From: an archaeon SCG-AAA382B04
GTDB lineage: Archaea; Halobacteriota; Methanonatronarchaeia; Methanonatronarchaeales; Methanonatronarchaeaceae
Length of the DNA: 64,000 nucleotides
Assembly: GCA_003034855.1 (NCBI GenBank)
Contig: PZKD01000062.1
Span: 45,120-109,119, forward strand
Direction of reading: 5' to 3'
A program made the position numbers and the translations under genes. A model generated the notes under the pieces. It saw nothing but the letters and a program-made list of their open reading frames with translations. It did no database searches and was not told the origin of the DNA. The number at the start of each line of letters is the position of its first letter. Positions within the stretch are counted from its first letter, which is position 1. Shown piece by piece: positions 52,497 to 61,203 of the stretch.

Positions 52497-55400
52497 ATGT
52501 GTGGAATCATCGGCTACGTAGGAAAAAGAGATGCTAGTTCTTTGCTCATCAATGGGCTTGAAAGATTAACTTACAGAGGATATGACTCAGCTGGAGTTGC
52601 CACTACATCTTCTTCCAATCTTGAGGTCAAGAAAGGAGAAGGAAAAATGAAAGACCTCAAGGAAGAGTTAGATTTCGATGATATGGAGGGAAAAACTGGA
52701 GTTGGACATTGTTTACATCCTGATACAGAGGTTTGTACCTCAAGTGGTTTAACTAAGATAAATAAAATTGATGGTGAAGAAGTTGTTTCAGCTGATTTAG
52801 ATGAATTAAAAACAAAAAATGGTAGAGAACAAAAGTTAACAAAACACAAATCACCTAAATATTTGTATAAGATTAGTACCTCTTTTTCTGAGTTCAAATG
52901 CACTGGTAGACATAGGGTCTTTGTCTCCAATGGAGACAAGGTCAAGGAAAAACGGGTACAAGAGATAAGAAAAGATGATGATTTAATAGCTGTTCCTAAA
53001 AAACTACCTCACAACCCAAAAGGAAATGAAATAGAATTTGAAGACGTATACATTGAAAGGCATTATAAAATTGATGATGATCTCAGCAAGGAATTGAGGA
53101 AAAAAAGAGAAGAAAAAAATCTAACAAGGGCTGAGATAGAGGAAAGAACAGGAGTGAAAATTAATTATATCCAAAGAATAGAAAACAGGACCAGAAATTC
53201 TTTCGAAGAGAAACGATGGGAGAAAGTTAAAGACATATATACAATAGATCTCAAGGATAGAGCCGAATTAACTTATACAAATCCAACTAAGTTTCCCAAT
53301 AAACCAAGTAAAGAATTGCTTCAGATAATCGGTTACCATTTAGGAGATGGTTATTTCGCTTCAGATAGAAACATCAGATATAAAGATGAAAGAGAAAGCA
53401 TCCTTGAAGAATACAAAAAGCTTTATAGAAAAACTTTCAATGTAGATGGAAAAATCTATGATCGAGGAAATCACTCCAATTTATGCATCTATAGCAAGTT
53501 CTTGGTCGATTGGTTTGAGAAAAACATCCCAACCTTGTTTTATAAAACAGGAAATGAAGAAATCCCTAACTTTGCTTTTAAATTAAATAAAGAAAAAACA
53601 GCAGCTCTATTACGAGGATTATTTGACGCAGAGGGATCTGTCGGAGTGAACGCAAGAACAATCAACTTTAGGGTTACAAGTAAAAAACTAGTCGATCAGA
53701 CTCAATATCTCCTTTTTAAGTTTGGTATCCTTTCAACTAAAAGCAAGAATATTAGAAACCAAGAAAACTGGAATAACGTCCATAATCTTCAAATTAATGA
53801 TTTAAAGTCTATGAAGAAATTCAAAAAACTCATTGGATTTAGTGCAAAAGATAAGATGGAAAAAATTGATGAGATAATGGAAAAAAGCAAAAATTTAAAT
53901 TTTAAATACTTTTCTTGTCCATACAACCTCAATTCACTCATTAAAAAACACATAAAAGAAACAAAAACAACACTAACCCCAAAAAACTCCTTTTGCACTG
54001 ACTTAAGACTCAACAATATTAGAGAAAAAGTGAACAATGAATTTGTAAAAGAGAAATTATCTAAATACCTGAAATCGGATATAATTTGGGCTAGATTTGA
54101 TATAGAAAAAATTGAATCTGACACAGATTACGTCTACGACTTAGAAGTAGAAGAAGATCATAACTTCATAGGTGATTTAGCAATTCAACACAACAGTCGG
54201 TGGGCCACCCATGGCGAAGTAAACGATAAGAACGCTCATCCACATACTGATTGTAAAAACGAATTAGCTGTTGTTCATAATGGTATAATAGAAAACTATG
54301 AAAGTATTAAACAAAAGCTAAGTTCTCATGAGTTTAGTTCTGAAACTGATACTGAAGTAATTCCTCACTTAATCGAAGAAAAACTCAAAGAAAAAAATAG
54401 TTTCCAGGATGCTTTTTTGGATGCAATTAATGAATTAAATGGTTCTTTCGCTGTTGCAGCTGCCAAGGAAGGTGAGGATAGGTTATTGGTTGCTAGGAAC
54501 AAGAGCCCCTTGGTCATTGGCTTAGGTGATGGCGAAAATTTTGTTGCTAGTGATATTCCAGCTTTCTTAGAACACACTGATAAGGTAATTGTTTTGGAGG
54601 ATGGTGAAATCGGCGAAATAACCCAGGAAGAAATAAATGTGATGGATCTAGATGGAGAAGCAATAGATAAGGAGGTTAAAAAGGTTGATTGGGAGGCTGA
54701 GGAAGCTGAAAAAGGTGGTTTCGAGCACTACATGCTAAAAGAGATCTATGAGCAACCAAATGCAATAAGACAAACCATTACTGGAAGAATCAATCAACTA
54801 GAGGGTGAAGTCGAATTAAAAACCAACCTAAGTCAAAGAGAGCTTAGAGAAATTGATGGAATCCAATTAATTGGTTGTGGAACCAGTTACCACGCTGGTT
54901 TATTTGCAAAATATTTGTTTGAAGAAATTGCCGAGATACCAGCAGAAATAACCTACAGTAGTGAATACCGCTACAAAAACAACATAAAAGACAACTACCT
55001 AACCATAGCAATAACTCAAAGTGGTGAAACCGCAGACACCCTAGGAGCCTTAAGAGAAGCAAAATCCATCGGCTCCAAGACCCTAGCAGTAACCAATGTC
55101 CTAGGCAGCACAGTCACAAGAGAAGCTAAACATACCTTGTACATTAAGGCGGGTCCAGAGATTGGTGTAGCAGCTTCAAAAACCTTTACATCACAAATGA
55201 CAACACTTATCTTATTAGCTATCTACTTAGCCAACATAAAAGACACAATCAACAAAGAAGAAGCGAAAAAAATCTTGGGTGAACTAAAGGATTTGCCTGG
55301 GAAAATACAGTCAATATTAGACAACTCAGACGAAATAGAAAAATTATCGAAAGAATACCTAGATAGTTCGGCTTATTTCTTCATTGGCAGACACGTAAAT

Positions 55401-55802
55401 TATCCCGTTGCCCTAGAAGGAGCGCTTAAATTAAAAGAAATATCATATAAGCATGCCGAAGGATTCCCCGGAGGAGAACTAAAACATGGACCCCTAGCAC
55501 TAGTAAACGAAAAAACCCCAGTTTTTGCATTAGCAACAAAAGGAAAAACTTATGAAAAAATACTTAGCAACATCAAAGAAGTCGAAGCCAGAGACTCACC
55601 CGTTATCGCAGTCGCCAACAAAGAAGACGAAGAAATAGACAAATATGCCACAGAAACCCTAAAAATCCCCCCAACCCATAGTTACCTATCACCGATTTTA
55701 TCAACCGTGGCACTACAATTATTCGCTTACTACACCGCAAACAAACTAAACAGATCAATAGACACTCCCCAACACTTAGCCAAGGCAGTTTCAGTCGAAT
55801 AA
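52497..55802 (+). CDS. glmS: Glucosamine-6-phosphate synthase with intein
   Basis: The host protein is 606 residues after removal of a 495-residue intein. It makes glucosamine-6-phosphate from fructose-6-phosphate and glutamine. Glutaminase domain: MCGIIGYVG with Cys-2 as nucleophile, RLTYRGYDSAG, and after the intein SRWATHGEVNDKNAHPH. Two SIS domains follow (IGCGTSYHAGLFAKYLFEEI, AITQSGETADTLGALREA, RHVNYPVALEGALKLKEISY) and the C-terminal DTPQHLAKAVSVE. The intein breaks the conserved GVGH-SRWATHG. It lies between two GlmU-like genes, forming the UDP-GlcNAc supply block. Confidence 0.95.
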   Translation: MCGIIGYVGKRDASSLLINGLERLTYRGYDSAGVATTSSSNLEVKKGEGKMKDLKEELDFDDMEGKTGVGHCLHPDTEVCTSSGLTKINKIDGEEVVSADLDELKTKNGREQKLTKHKSPKYLYKISTSFSEFKCTGRHRVFVSNGDKVKEKRVQEIRKDDDLIAVPKKLPHNPKGNEIEFEDVYIERHYKIDDDLSKELRKKREEKNLTRAEIEERTGVKINYIQRIENRTRNSFEEKRWEKVKDIYTIDLKDRAELTYTNPTKFPNKPSKELLQIIGYHLGDGYFASDRNIRYKDERESILEEYKKLYRKTFNVDGKIYDRGNHSNLCIYSKFLVDWFEKNIPTLFYKTGNEEIPNFAFKLNKEKTAALLRGLFDAEGSVGVNARTINFRVTSKKLVDQTQYLLFKFGILSTKSKNIRNQENWNNVHNLQINDLKSMKKFKKLIGFSAKDKMEKIDEIMEKSKNLNFKYFSCPYNLNSLIKKHIKETKTTLTPKNSFCTDLRLNNIREKVNNEFVKEKLSKYLKSDIIWARFDIEKIESDTDYVYDLEVEEDHNFIGDLAIQHNSRWATHGEVNDKNAHPHTDCKNELAVVHNGIIENYESIKQKLSSHEFSSETDTEVIPHLIEEKLKEKNSFQDAFLDAINELNGSFAVAAAKEGEDRLLVARNKSPLVIGLGDGENFVASDIPAFLEHTDKVIVLEDGEIGEITQEEINVMDLDGEAIDKEVKKVDWEAEEAEKGGFEHYMLKEIYEQPNAIRQTITGRINQLEGEVELKTNLSQRELREIDGIQLIGCGTSYHAGLFAKYLFEEIAEIPAEITYSSEYRYKNNIKDNYLTIAITQSGETADTLGALREAKSIGSKTLAVTNVLGSTVTREAKHTLYIKAGPEIGVAASKTFTSQMTTLILLAIYLANIKDTINKEEAKKILGELKDLPGKIQSILDNSDEIEKLSKEYLDSSAYFFIGRHVNYPVALEGALKLKEISYKHAEGFPGGELKHGPLALVNEKTPVFALATKGKTYEKILSNIKEVEARDSPVIAVANKEDEEIDKYATETLKIPPTHSYLSPILSTVALQLFAYYTANKLNRSIDTPQHLAKAVSVE
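52710..54194 (+). other. Intein in GlmS, residues 72-566
   Basis: The intein starts CLHPDTEVCTSSG (Cys-1) and ends FIGDLAIQHN, with Ser as the next host residue. That order is the standard for protein splicing. A LAGLIDADG homing endonuclease is inside (LLQIIGYHLGDGYF and LLRGLFDAEGSVG). Between splicing domain and endonuclease lies a helix-turn-helix segment (LSKELRKKREEKNLTRAEIE, TGVKINYIQRIENRTR) resembling an XRE-type domain. Both endonuclease acidic residues are present, so it may be active. Boundaries come from comparison with the conserved glutaminase sequence. Confidence 0.92.
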
Positions 55803-55838
55803 ACAATAAAAACAAACCAAAAAGAGGTTTTATATAAA

Positions 55839-57050
55839 ATGAAACAGGCTTTAGTTCTTTGTGCTGGCGAAGGAACCAGGATGCGTCCCCTAACAGATAA
55901 TAAATCCAAAGTTATGTTGCCAGTTGGTGGAAAACCACTCCTACAACACACCCTAAAGAAATTAAGGAATTATGGCGTGGATGAATTTGTTTTTGTTGTA
56001 AATTATGAGAAACAGCAAATCATGGATTATTTTGGCGATGGCAGCAATTATGACGTAGATATTGATTACGTGGAACAGGACAGTCCAAAAGGAACTGCCG
56101 ATGCCATTGGCACTGCAAAAGAAGAAATAAATGAACGATTTGTTGCATTAAATGGGGATTTATTCCTAAAAGGAGACATAGGCTCCCTATTTGAGAAAAA
56201 AACTAGGGCCGTGGTTGGGGTTAAAGAAGTGAGTGACATTAGTAGGTTTGGTGAGATCGAAGAAAAAAATGGAAGGGTATTTGGGATCCAAGAGAAGCCG
56301 GGGGAGGAGAGAAGTGGTTTAGCTAACATTGGTTTGTATGTTTTTCCTCCAGAAATATTCGATGCAATAAAAGAGACAGCTCTCTCTGAGCGTGGTGAAT
56401 ACGAAATAACCGATTCCCTAGAGATTTTAATAAATGACTATGATGTAGAGGTTGGTTGCGCAGAAATTGGTGGAGAGTGGCTTGATGTTGGTAGGCCCTG
56501 GGACCTATTAACTGCCAATGAACAAAAAATGAAGAAACTAAATAGGGAAATCAAGGGAGAAGTAGAAGACGGTGCTAGGGTTAAAGGCGATGTTGTGGTT
56601 GAGGATGGTGCGTTTGTTAAGGATGGAGCCTACATAGAAGGACCCTGCTATATTGACAAAGATGCCAAAGTTGGGCCAAATTGTTATTTGAGAAAAAACA
56701 CTGTTTTAGGAAAAAATGTTAAGATAGGGAATGCTGTAGAGGTAAAGAACTCTATTATCTTAAAAGACACTAACATTGGTCACTTATCTTATGTTGGTGA
56801 CAGCGTCGTTGGAGAGGCCTGTAATTTTGGTGCTGGAACCAAGGTAGCGAATTTGAGGCATGATGAAGAGAATGTGAAAATGAATGTCAAAGGCAGAGAA
56901 GTTGACACAGGTAAGCGCAAACTTGGAACAATAATGGGAAACAAAGTTAAAACAGGAATAAACACCTCAATCAACTGTGGAACCAAACTAAGTTCTGGAG
57001 AAACAACAAAACCAGGTGAAGAAGTAATGGAAGACAAACCCAAAAATTAA
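55839..57050 (+). CDS. Second GlmU-like sugar-1-phosphate nucleotidyltransferase
   Basis: This 403-residue protein has ALVLCAGEGTRMRPLTDNKS, ALNGDLFLK, EKPGEERSGLANIGLYVFPP, GGEWLDVGRPWDLLTANEQ, then a beta-helix (residues about 235-395) ending GTIMGNKVKTGINTSINCG. It is paralogous to the gene at 51289 but not a close copy. It follows glmS by 36 bases. It may be the true UDP-GlcNAc pyrophosphorylase while the other handles acetylation, or the reverse. The 3' 600 bases are duplicated at 58.4-59.0 kb. Confidence 0.9.
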   Translation: MKQALVLCAGEGTRMRPLTDNKSKVMLPVGGKPLLQHTLKKLRNYGVDEFVFVVNYEKQQIMDYFGDGSNYDVDIDYVEQDSPKGTADAIGTAKEEINERFVALNGDLFLKGDIGSLFEKKTRAVVGVKEVSDISRFGEIEEKNGRVFGIQEKPGEERSGLANIGLYVFPPEIFDAIKETALSERGEYEITDSLEILINDYDVEVGCAEIGGEWLDVGRPWDLLTANEQKMKKLNREIKGEVEDGARVKGDVVVEDGAFVKDGAYIEGPCYIDKDAKVGPNCYLRKNTVLGKNVKIGNAVEVKNSIILKDTNIGHLSYVGDSVVGEACNFGAGTKVANLRHDEENVKMNVKGREVDTGKRKLGTIMGNKVKTGINTSINCGTKLSSGETTKPGEEVMEDKPKN

Positions 57051-57419
57051 TAACTAGGGTTTCTGAGTCTCTTAATGGCTCTTAGGCCCCTTTAATTTAT
57101 TTGTTTCTGTTTCTGTTTCTTTTTCTGTTTCTTTTTTGATTGCGTTTATGAAGCTTCATGGTTAAAATAAAGTAAGCTTATTTCATGACTTAGTGTGGAA
57201 TGCTTCCTGAACAAGGAACACGGATTTTATGTTTGTGGTTCTGGATTTTTGCTCAATTGCTAAAGAACTAGGGAAGAAGTTTTATTTTAATAGGTCGCTA
57301 AGACTCCGCCCAGTAGGGTGGATAGGATACCCCTTTCCTATTGAGATGTGTAGAACAGCCACTTTAAACCCTAGTTGAGAGGGTAAAAGAAGTTCCTAGC
57401 TTGCATGAAAAGCGTTCTG
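57051..57419. other. Intergenic region, possible transposon-tail remnant
   Basis: A T-rich run with repeated TTTCTG units lies near 57095-57135 after the GlmU-like stop and may end its transcript. At about 57290-57410 the plus strand reads GC-richer sequence (RPVGWIGYPFPIEMCRTATL in one frame) that resembles translated tails of IS200/IS605 elements. No intact gene is seen. Confidence 0.3.
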
Positions 57420-57905
57420 CTATTCGAACAGGTCTCTGGCTCTTCTGTAGATGGGTGCGCCGAGCCAGTTCCGCTGTTCCGCCAGTTCATTGAGTTTGTT
57501 TAGGGCCTCCTTCTGTTCTAGTACTTCTCTCTTCACGAGTGCTTTGAGGACGATAGGTGAAATCGCTACCCGTGGGTCTGCGACAGCTTGGAGTTCGGGG
57601 AGTGCTCGGAGGTCGTCGGTGACTAGGAACTTGGCGCCTATTTCTTTGGTGAGGAGGGCGCAGGCTCCTTCTCCAGAGTCGATTCGGGAGGATTCGAGCT
57701 TTCCTTTGACTTGGTGAACGGTTATCTGGTTTAGGTCGTCGAGTACTGTTTTTGAGGCTTTTCCGTGAGTGTCGTCGTATTCGCTCGTGTCCTCAAGCTC
57801 CTTGATCACTTGTTCGGTTGTGTGGACATCGAATTCTGTTAGGAAGATGTCGAGGAGTTCGACAGTGGCGAGTGAGATTAGTGCGCTTGTATCCGCCACA
57901 ATCAT
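57420..57905 (-). CDS. vapC: PIN-domain toxin (VapC-like)
   Basis: This 161-residue protein has MIVADTSALISLATVELLDI with the first catalytic Asp, HTTEQVIKELED, SGEGACALLTKEIGAKFLVT (mid acidic residue) and TDDLRAL. PIN toxins cleave RNA. The length and motifs match the haloarchaeal group of longer PIN proteins. It follows the antitoxin gene by 15 bases. The G+C content is clearly above that of neighbouring genes, which points to recent transfer. Confidence 0.85.
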   Translation of the reverse strand: MIVADTSALISLATVELLDIFLTEFDVHTTEQVIKELEDTSEYDDTHGKASKTVLDDLNQITVHQVKGKLESSRIDSGEGACALLTKEIGAKFLVTDDLRALPELQAVADPRVAISPIVLKALVKREVLEQKEALNKLNELAEQRNWLGAPIYRRARDLFE

Positions 57906-57920
57906 ACTTTGAAGCTCCTC

Positions 57921-58223
57921 TTAAAGTTCTGCGAGGTCATCGACTAGACCCTCACCTTGGTCCAAAATGGTTTTGGAGGACTTGACGGATTCTGCATCTT
58001 GTCTTCCGATGAATTCTTTGAGGACTTCGAAGCTGATCTGATTATCGAGGTAAAGTTCTACAACCGTTTCCTTGAATTTCTCGTTGTCCTCGATATCCTC
58101 AAAGTAGGCTTGGAGTGCCTCTTTGACTATTTCGGTTCTGTTTCTCTTGCTAACTTCTGCAGCTACATCTGCTTTCTCGATTAACTCCTCCGGAAGCCGG
58201 AAGTTGACCCTGGTACTCCCCAT
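57921..58223 (-). CDS. vapB: Ribbon-helix-helix antitoxin
   Basis: This 100-residue protein runs from ATG 58223; a longer frame upstream (from 58259) begins with an unlikely Cys/Val-rich stretch. STRVNFRLPEELIEKADVAA and SKRNRTEIVKEALQAYFED form the RHH fold; the C-terminal 50 residues are acidic and probably bind the toxin. It lies directly before the PIN gene and shares its high G+C. It likely represses its own promoter, which would be at about 58230-58300. Confidence 0.82.
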   Translation of the reverse strand: MGSTRVNFRLPEELIEKADVAAEVSKRNRTEIVKEALQAYFEDIEDNEKFKETVVELYLDNQISFEVLKEFIGRQDAESVKSSKTILDQGEGLVDDLAEL

Positions 58224-58402
58224 CTCACAAACCACCCAACATACATACATTGTACCCACATCCTTATTAGTGTTTCAGCCAAAAACCCCTCCCCTAGATC
58301 AAGATTAACTCTGTTCTAGCCAAAATGAGTTTAAGTAATTCTGTTTCTGGATTCGAGGCCATGGTAGGGGTGTCTTAATTGGCCTAGTACTACGAACCGT
58401 AA

Positions 58403-59028
58403 CAATAGAAACCCTAATAAACAACTATGACATAGAGGTTGATTGCGCAAAAATAGCGGCAGAATGGCTTGATATTGGCAGACCCTATGACCTATTAACT
58501 GCCAATGAACAAAAAATGAAGAAACTAAATAGGAAGATTAAGGGAAAGATTGAGGATGGTGCTAGGGTTAAAGGCGATGTTGTGGTTGAGGATGGTGCGT
58601 TTGTTAAGGATGATGCTTACATAGAAGGACCCTGCTATATTAGTAAAAATGCTGAGGTGGGGCCAAATTGTTATTTGAGAAAAAACACTGTTTTAGGAAA
58701 AAATGTTAAGATAGGGAATGCTGTAGAAATAAAGAACTCCATAATATTAAAAGACACTAACATTGGTCACTTATCTTATGTTGGTGACAGCGTAGTTGGA
58801 GAGGCCTGTAATTTTGGTGCTGGAACCAAGATAGCTAACCTAAGGCATGATGAAGAGAATGTGAAAATGAATGTCAAAGGCAGAGAAGTGGATACAGGTA
58901 AGCGCAAACTTGGAACAATAATGGGAAACAAAGTTAAAACAGGAATAAACACCTCAATCAACTGTGGAACCAAACTAAGTTCCGGTGAAATTACGGAGCC
59001 TGGTGAGGAAGTTATAGATGATAAATAG
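58403..59028 (+). pseudogene. Truncated duplicate of the second GlmU-like gene
   Basis: From about 58403 the sequence parallels the last ~630 bases of the gene at 55839, with most codons identical (LTANEQKMKKLNR, DGARVKGDVVVEDGAFVKD, GTIMGNKVKTGINTSINCG). It lacks the first two thirds, including the nucleotide-binding loop. An ATG at 58516 could give a 170-residue beta-helix protein. It keeps an open frame, so a stand-alone acetyltransferase is conceivable. I favour a fragment of a tandem duplication. Confidence 0.8.
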
Positions 59029-59056
59029 GGTACCTCAAAAACTAGGGGACAAAAAA

Positions 59057-59164
59057 ATGGATAAAGAAAAATTGAAACGAAAAATAGAGGAACTAGGGGA
59101 TTTAGAAGATATAACTAGAGAAGATGTGGTTGAAGCAGTTAGAGAAACAAGAGGAGAGAACTAA
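59057..59164 (+). CDS. Small charged protein, 35 residues
   Basis: ATG 59057 to TAA 59164 reads MDKEKLKRKIEELGDLEDIT then REDVVEAVRETRGEN. It is charged and helical and comes 28 bases after the duplicate. It could be an antitoxin-like peptide or a fragment of one. The family is not recognised. Its ending resembles the 48-residue gene at 17.4 kb. Confidence 0.35.
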   Translation: MDKEKLKRKIEELGDLEDITREDVVEAVRETRGEN

Positions 59165-59311
59165 GAGGTTGTTTGCCATCCCAATTAATTGATCCGTTGA
59201 ACAAAAAAAGAAGTGATCCAAGATCTTGAGGATTAAAGAGGGTTTTTTGAGTAAAAGTTGTTGATGGGTTTATGGGTTTGTTTTGGTATATAGTTGGTTT
59301 TTATAGTAGAG

Positions 59312-59745
59312 TATGGCAGAAAACCCCACGGCTCTGCCGTGGGGATGAATGCCCTTCAGCAACACTTAAGTTGCTTGAGGGAGTAAATAAATATAACTGG
59401 CAGTTGGTTGGGAGTCTGCCCTTGAACAAAAAGCAATCCCACGCCCCCTTGGGGAAATAGGCTAAATGCCCCAGGACCAGCATCGAGAGGTGCATAGGTA
59501 GAGTAGATATACAGGATAGGTAAGCCCGAAACCTCTTTTAGGGAGTAGGAGTGTAGTGGTTGCGTGGAGCAACCTGTGGGAATAAGGGAACCATTGTGAG
59601 TTAGTATATGGGAACGGTTCTGTTCCCTAATCCACTCTTCCCACGAAGCAACTGTTCCCTGTTGACCGAATGCATGAGACAAGTTCGGTGGAAAGGCGTA
59701 GTTGCCCACGGGGAAGCCCCACAGCTTTGCTGTGGGATCACTTCA
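59312..59745 (+). mobile_element. Gene-less IS200/IS605-derived element (palindrome-associated)
   Basis: About 430 GC-richer bases are bracketed by two strong hairpins: CCCCACGG-loop-CCGTGGGG at 59324-59344 and CCCACAGC-TTT-GCTGTGGG at 59718-59736. Subterminal hairpins without inverted ends and without duplication are typical of IS200/IS605 elements. The interior has no intact gene but translates in broken frames into sequence resembling the tail of a TnpB gene. I read it as a non-autonomous derivative, possibly transcribed into a structured RNA. Confidence 0.55.
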
Positions 59746-59788
59746 CTTCTGTTAGTTTTATTAAACAAGTGTTCGATATATTAGATAG

Positions 59789-60310
59789 ATGTTCGATAAA
59801 AAAAGCAAAGAAAACCTAATGCAATACCTATTCCAAAACCCAAGAAAAAGCTACCACATAAGAAAACTCGCCAGAAAAACCAACTTATCGGCCTCAACAA
59901 TCTCCAAAACAATCAAGGAACTACAGAAAAAAGAATTTGTTGAAGTAAAAAAAGGAGTAACAAAACAAGTTAGATTAAGCCAAAACAACAAAACTAAAGA
60001 CTACAAAAGAGCCTATAACCTCCTTAAACTAACAGACTCAGGTCTAATAGATTACTTAGAAAAAAATCTTTATCCTGATACCATAGTCTTATTTGGAAGC
60101 TATTCAAGAGGAGAAGACGACTCAAACAGCGACATTGACTTAGCAATAATCAATGGAAACAATAAAGGAACACAACTGGATCTAGATGAATTTGAAAAAG
60201 AACTTGAGAGATCCGTGAATCTACAAGAAATAGATCTAAAGGATGTTGGAGAAAATTTTAAATTAACACTCGCAAATGGAATCGTTTTAAGAGGATACCT
60301 AGAACTATGA
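59789..60310 (+). CDS. Winged-helix fused minimal nucleotidyltransferase (MNT)
   Basis: This is a 173-residue protein. Residues 1-65 form a winged helix (QNPRKSYHIRKLARKTNLSA, STISKTIKELQKKEFVEV). Residues 85-173 are a minimal nucleotidyltransferase (VLFGSYSRGEDDSNSDIDLA with GS and DxD). Such proteins are antitoxins that AMPylate or otherwise block HEPN toxins. Its stop overlaps the ATG of a frame that ends after only 17 codons, so the HEPN partner is missing or cut. Confidence 0.85.
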   Translation: MFDKKSKENLMQYLFQNPRKSYHIRKLARKTNLSASTISKTIKELQKKEFVEVKKGVTKQVRLSQNNKTKDYKRAYNLLKLTDSGLIDYLEKNLYPDTIVLFGSYSRGEDDSNSDIDLAIINGNNKGTQLDLDEFEKELERSVNLQEIDLKDVGENFKLTLANGIVLRGYLEL

Positions 60311-60360
60311 AAGAGATAAAAGATTACATAAAAAAAGGAAACAGTCCTAAAATAAAGTGA
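60307..60360 (+). pseudogene. 17-codon stub where a HEPN toxin is expected
   Basis: ATG 60307 overlaps the MNT stop (ATGA). It reads MKEIKDYIKKGNSPKIK and stops. HEPN partner genes usually start exactly here and run for 120-140 codons. The stub fits a HEPN gene lost after its first helix. Confidence 0.45.
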
Positions 60361-60369
60361 TTGCTCATA

Positions 60370-60801
60370 TTAGAGGTTTTTTGGCCTAAATCTTTTTATT
60401 ATTCCATCAAAATCTGAATCAAAACTCAAGACTCCATCTATTTTGTTTTCTCTTGTTGTTGCTATTGTTGTTAAATCAGTGAAACTTAGAGACTGGTCAT
60501 TGTATTTAAATAATAGTCTTTTAGCTTCTTTGAATTCTTTTTTTGATATAAATTCTAGTTTAAATGGGGAATAGAAATCCTTTTTACCTAGTATTCTTTT
60601 GCTTATTGATTTTACTTGTTCAAAATTCCCGGTTTTTGTTTTGGTTAATGTTATTACTTCATCGTAGATGTAATCAGTTATCCATGGTTGACTTAATTCT
60701 CCTTCCAATATTTTTTTCATAGCTTTTTTAGCTAATTTATACCTATTAGCTTTCTTGTTTTGATAGGCATAAAATATTCCAGTATCAACTAATACACTCA
60801 T
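60370..60801 (-). CDS. vapC: PIN-domain toxin (VapC-like)
   Basis: This 143-residue protein starts VLVDTGIFYAYQNKKANRYK (first Asp), has WITDYIYDEVITLTKT (Glu), SFTDLTTIATTRENKI (Asp) and VLSFDSDFDGI (last Asp). That is the full PIN quartet. It should cut RNA. It overlaps the stop of the antitoxin gene upstream by four bases. Composition is like its neighbours. Confidence 0.88.
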   Translation of the reverse strand: MSVLVDTGIFYAYQNKKANRYKLAKKAMKKILEGELSQPWITDYIYDEVITLTKTKTGNFEQVKSISKRILGKKDFYSPFKLEFISKKEFKEAKRLLFKYNDQSLSFTDLTTIATTRENKIDGVLSFDSDFDGIIKRFRPKNL

Positions 60802-61076
60802 TTTTGGTATAGTATTTTGTCGATTTCTTCTTCAGTCGTTTCTTCGCCAAAATCAGTTATTACTTCTTCAAATTCCTTTATCTCTTCCTTAGACAAAGGA
60901 ACTTTTTTTTCTTCAAAAGATTCAACAAATTCTTTTTTTGAACTAAACATTTTTTCAACTAATTTATCAATTATTTCTTTTTGACTAACCTTTTTTCCTG
61001 TTTTTAACTTGATTTCCGCCTGTAATTCTTCAATTTTTTCTTTCGATCCCTCACTTATCTTAATCGAAGTAGCCAC
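60798..61076 (-). CDS. vapB: VapB-type antitoxin
   Basis: This 92-residue protein is taken from GTG 61076, because GAGGGGTG stands six bases upstream. ATSIKISEGSKEKIEELQAE and KVSQKEIIDKLVEKMF form the DNA-binding RHH-like half. The acidic C-terminus (EEVITDFGEETTEEEIDKIL) should wrap the PIN toxin encoded next. The overlap with the toxin start is typical of such pairs. Confidence 0.8.
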   Translation of the reverse strand: MATSIKISEGSKEKIEELQAEIKLKTGKKVSQKEIIDKLVEKMFSSKKEFVESFEEKKVPLSKEEIKEFEEVITDFGEETTEEEIDKILYQK

Positions 61077-61203
61077 CAAAAACACCCCTCATACAAAAGT
61101 AAATGATTCTACTCAATAAACCTTTCTACAAAACAAACAAAACACCAACATAAACCAAAACCAAAAAAATAAAATCACCAAAAAAACATCCCCCTATCTA
61201 AAA

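Noticed and set aside
57451..57717. An 88-residue Ser/Arg-rich frame opposite the PIN toxin
   Set aside because: Antisense of a well-supported GC-rich PIN gene, where long spurious frames are expected.
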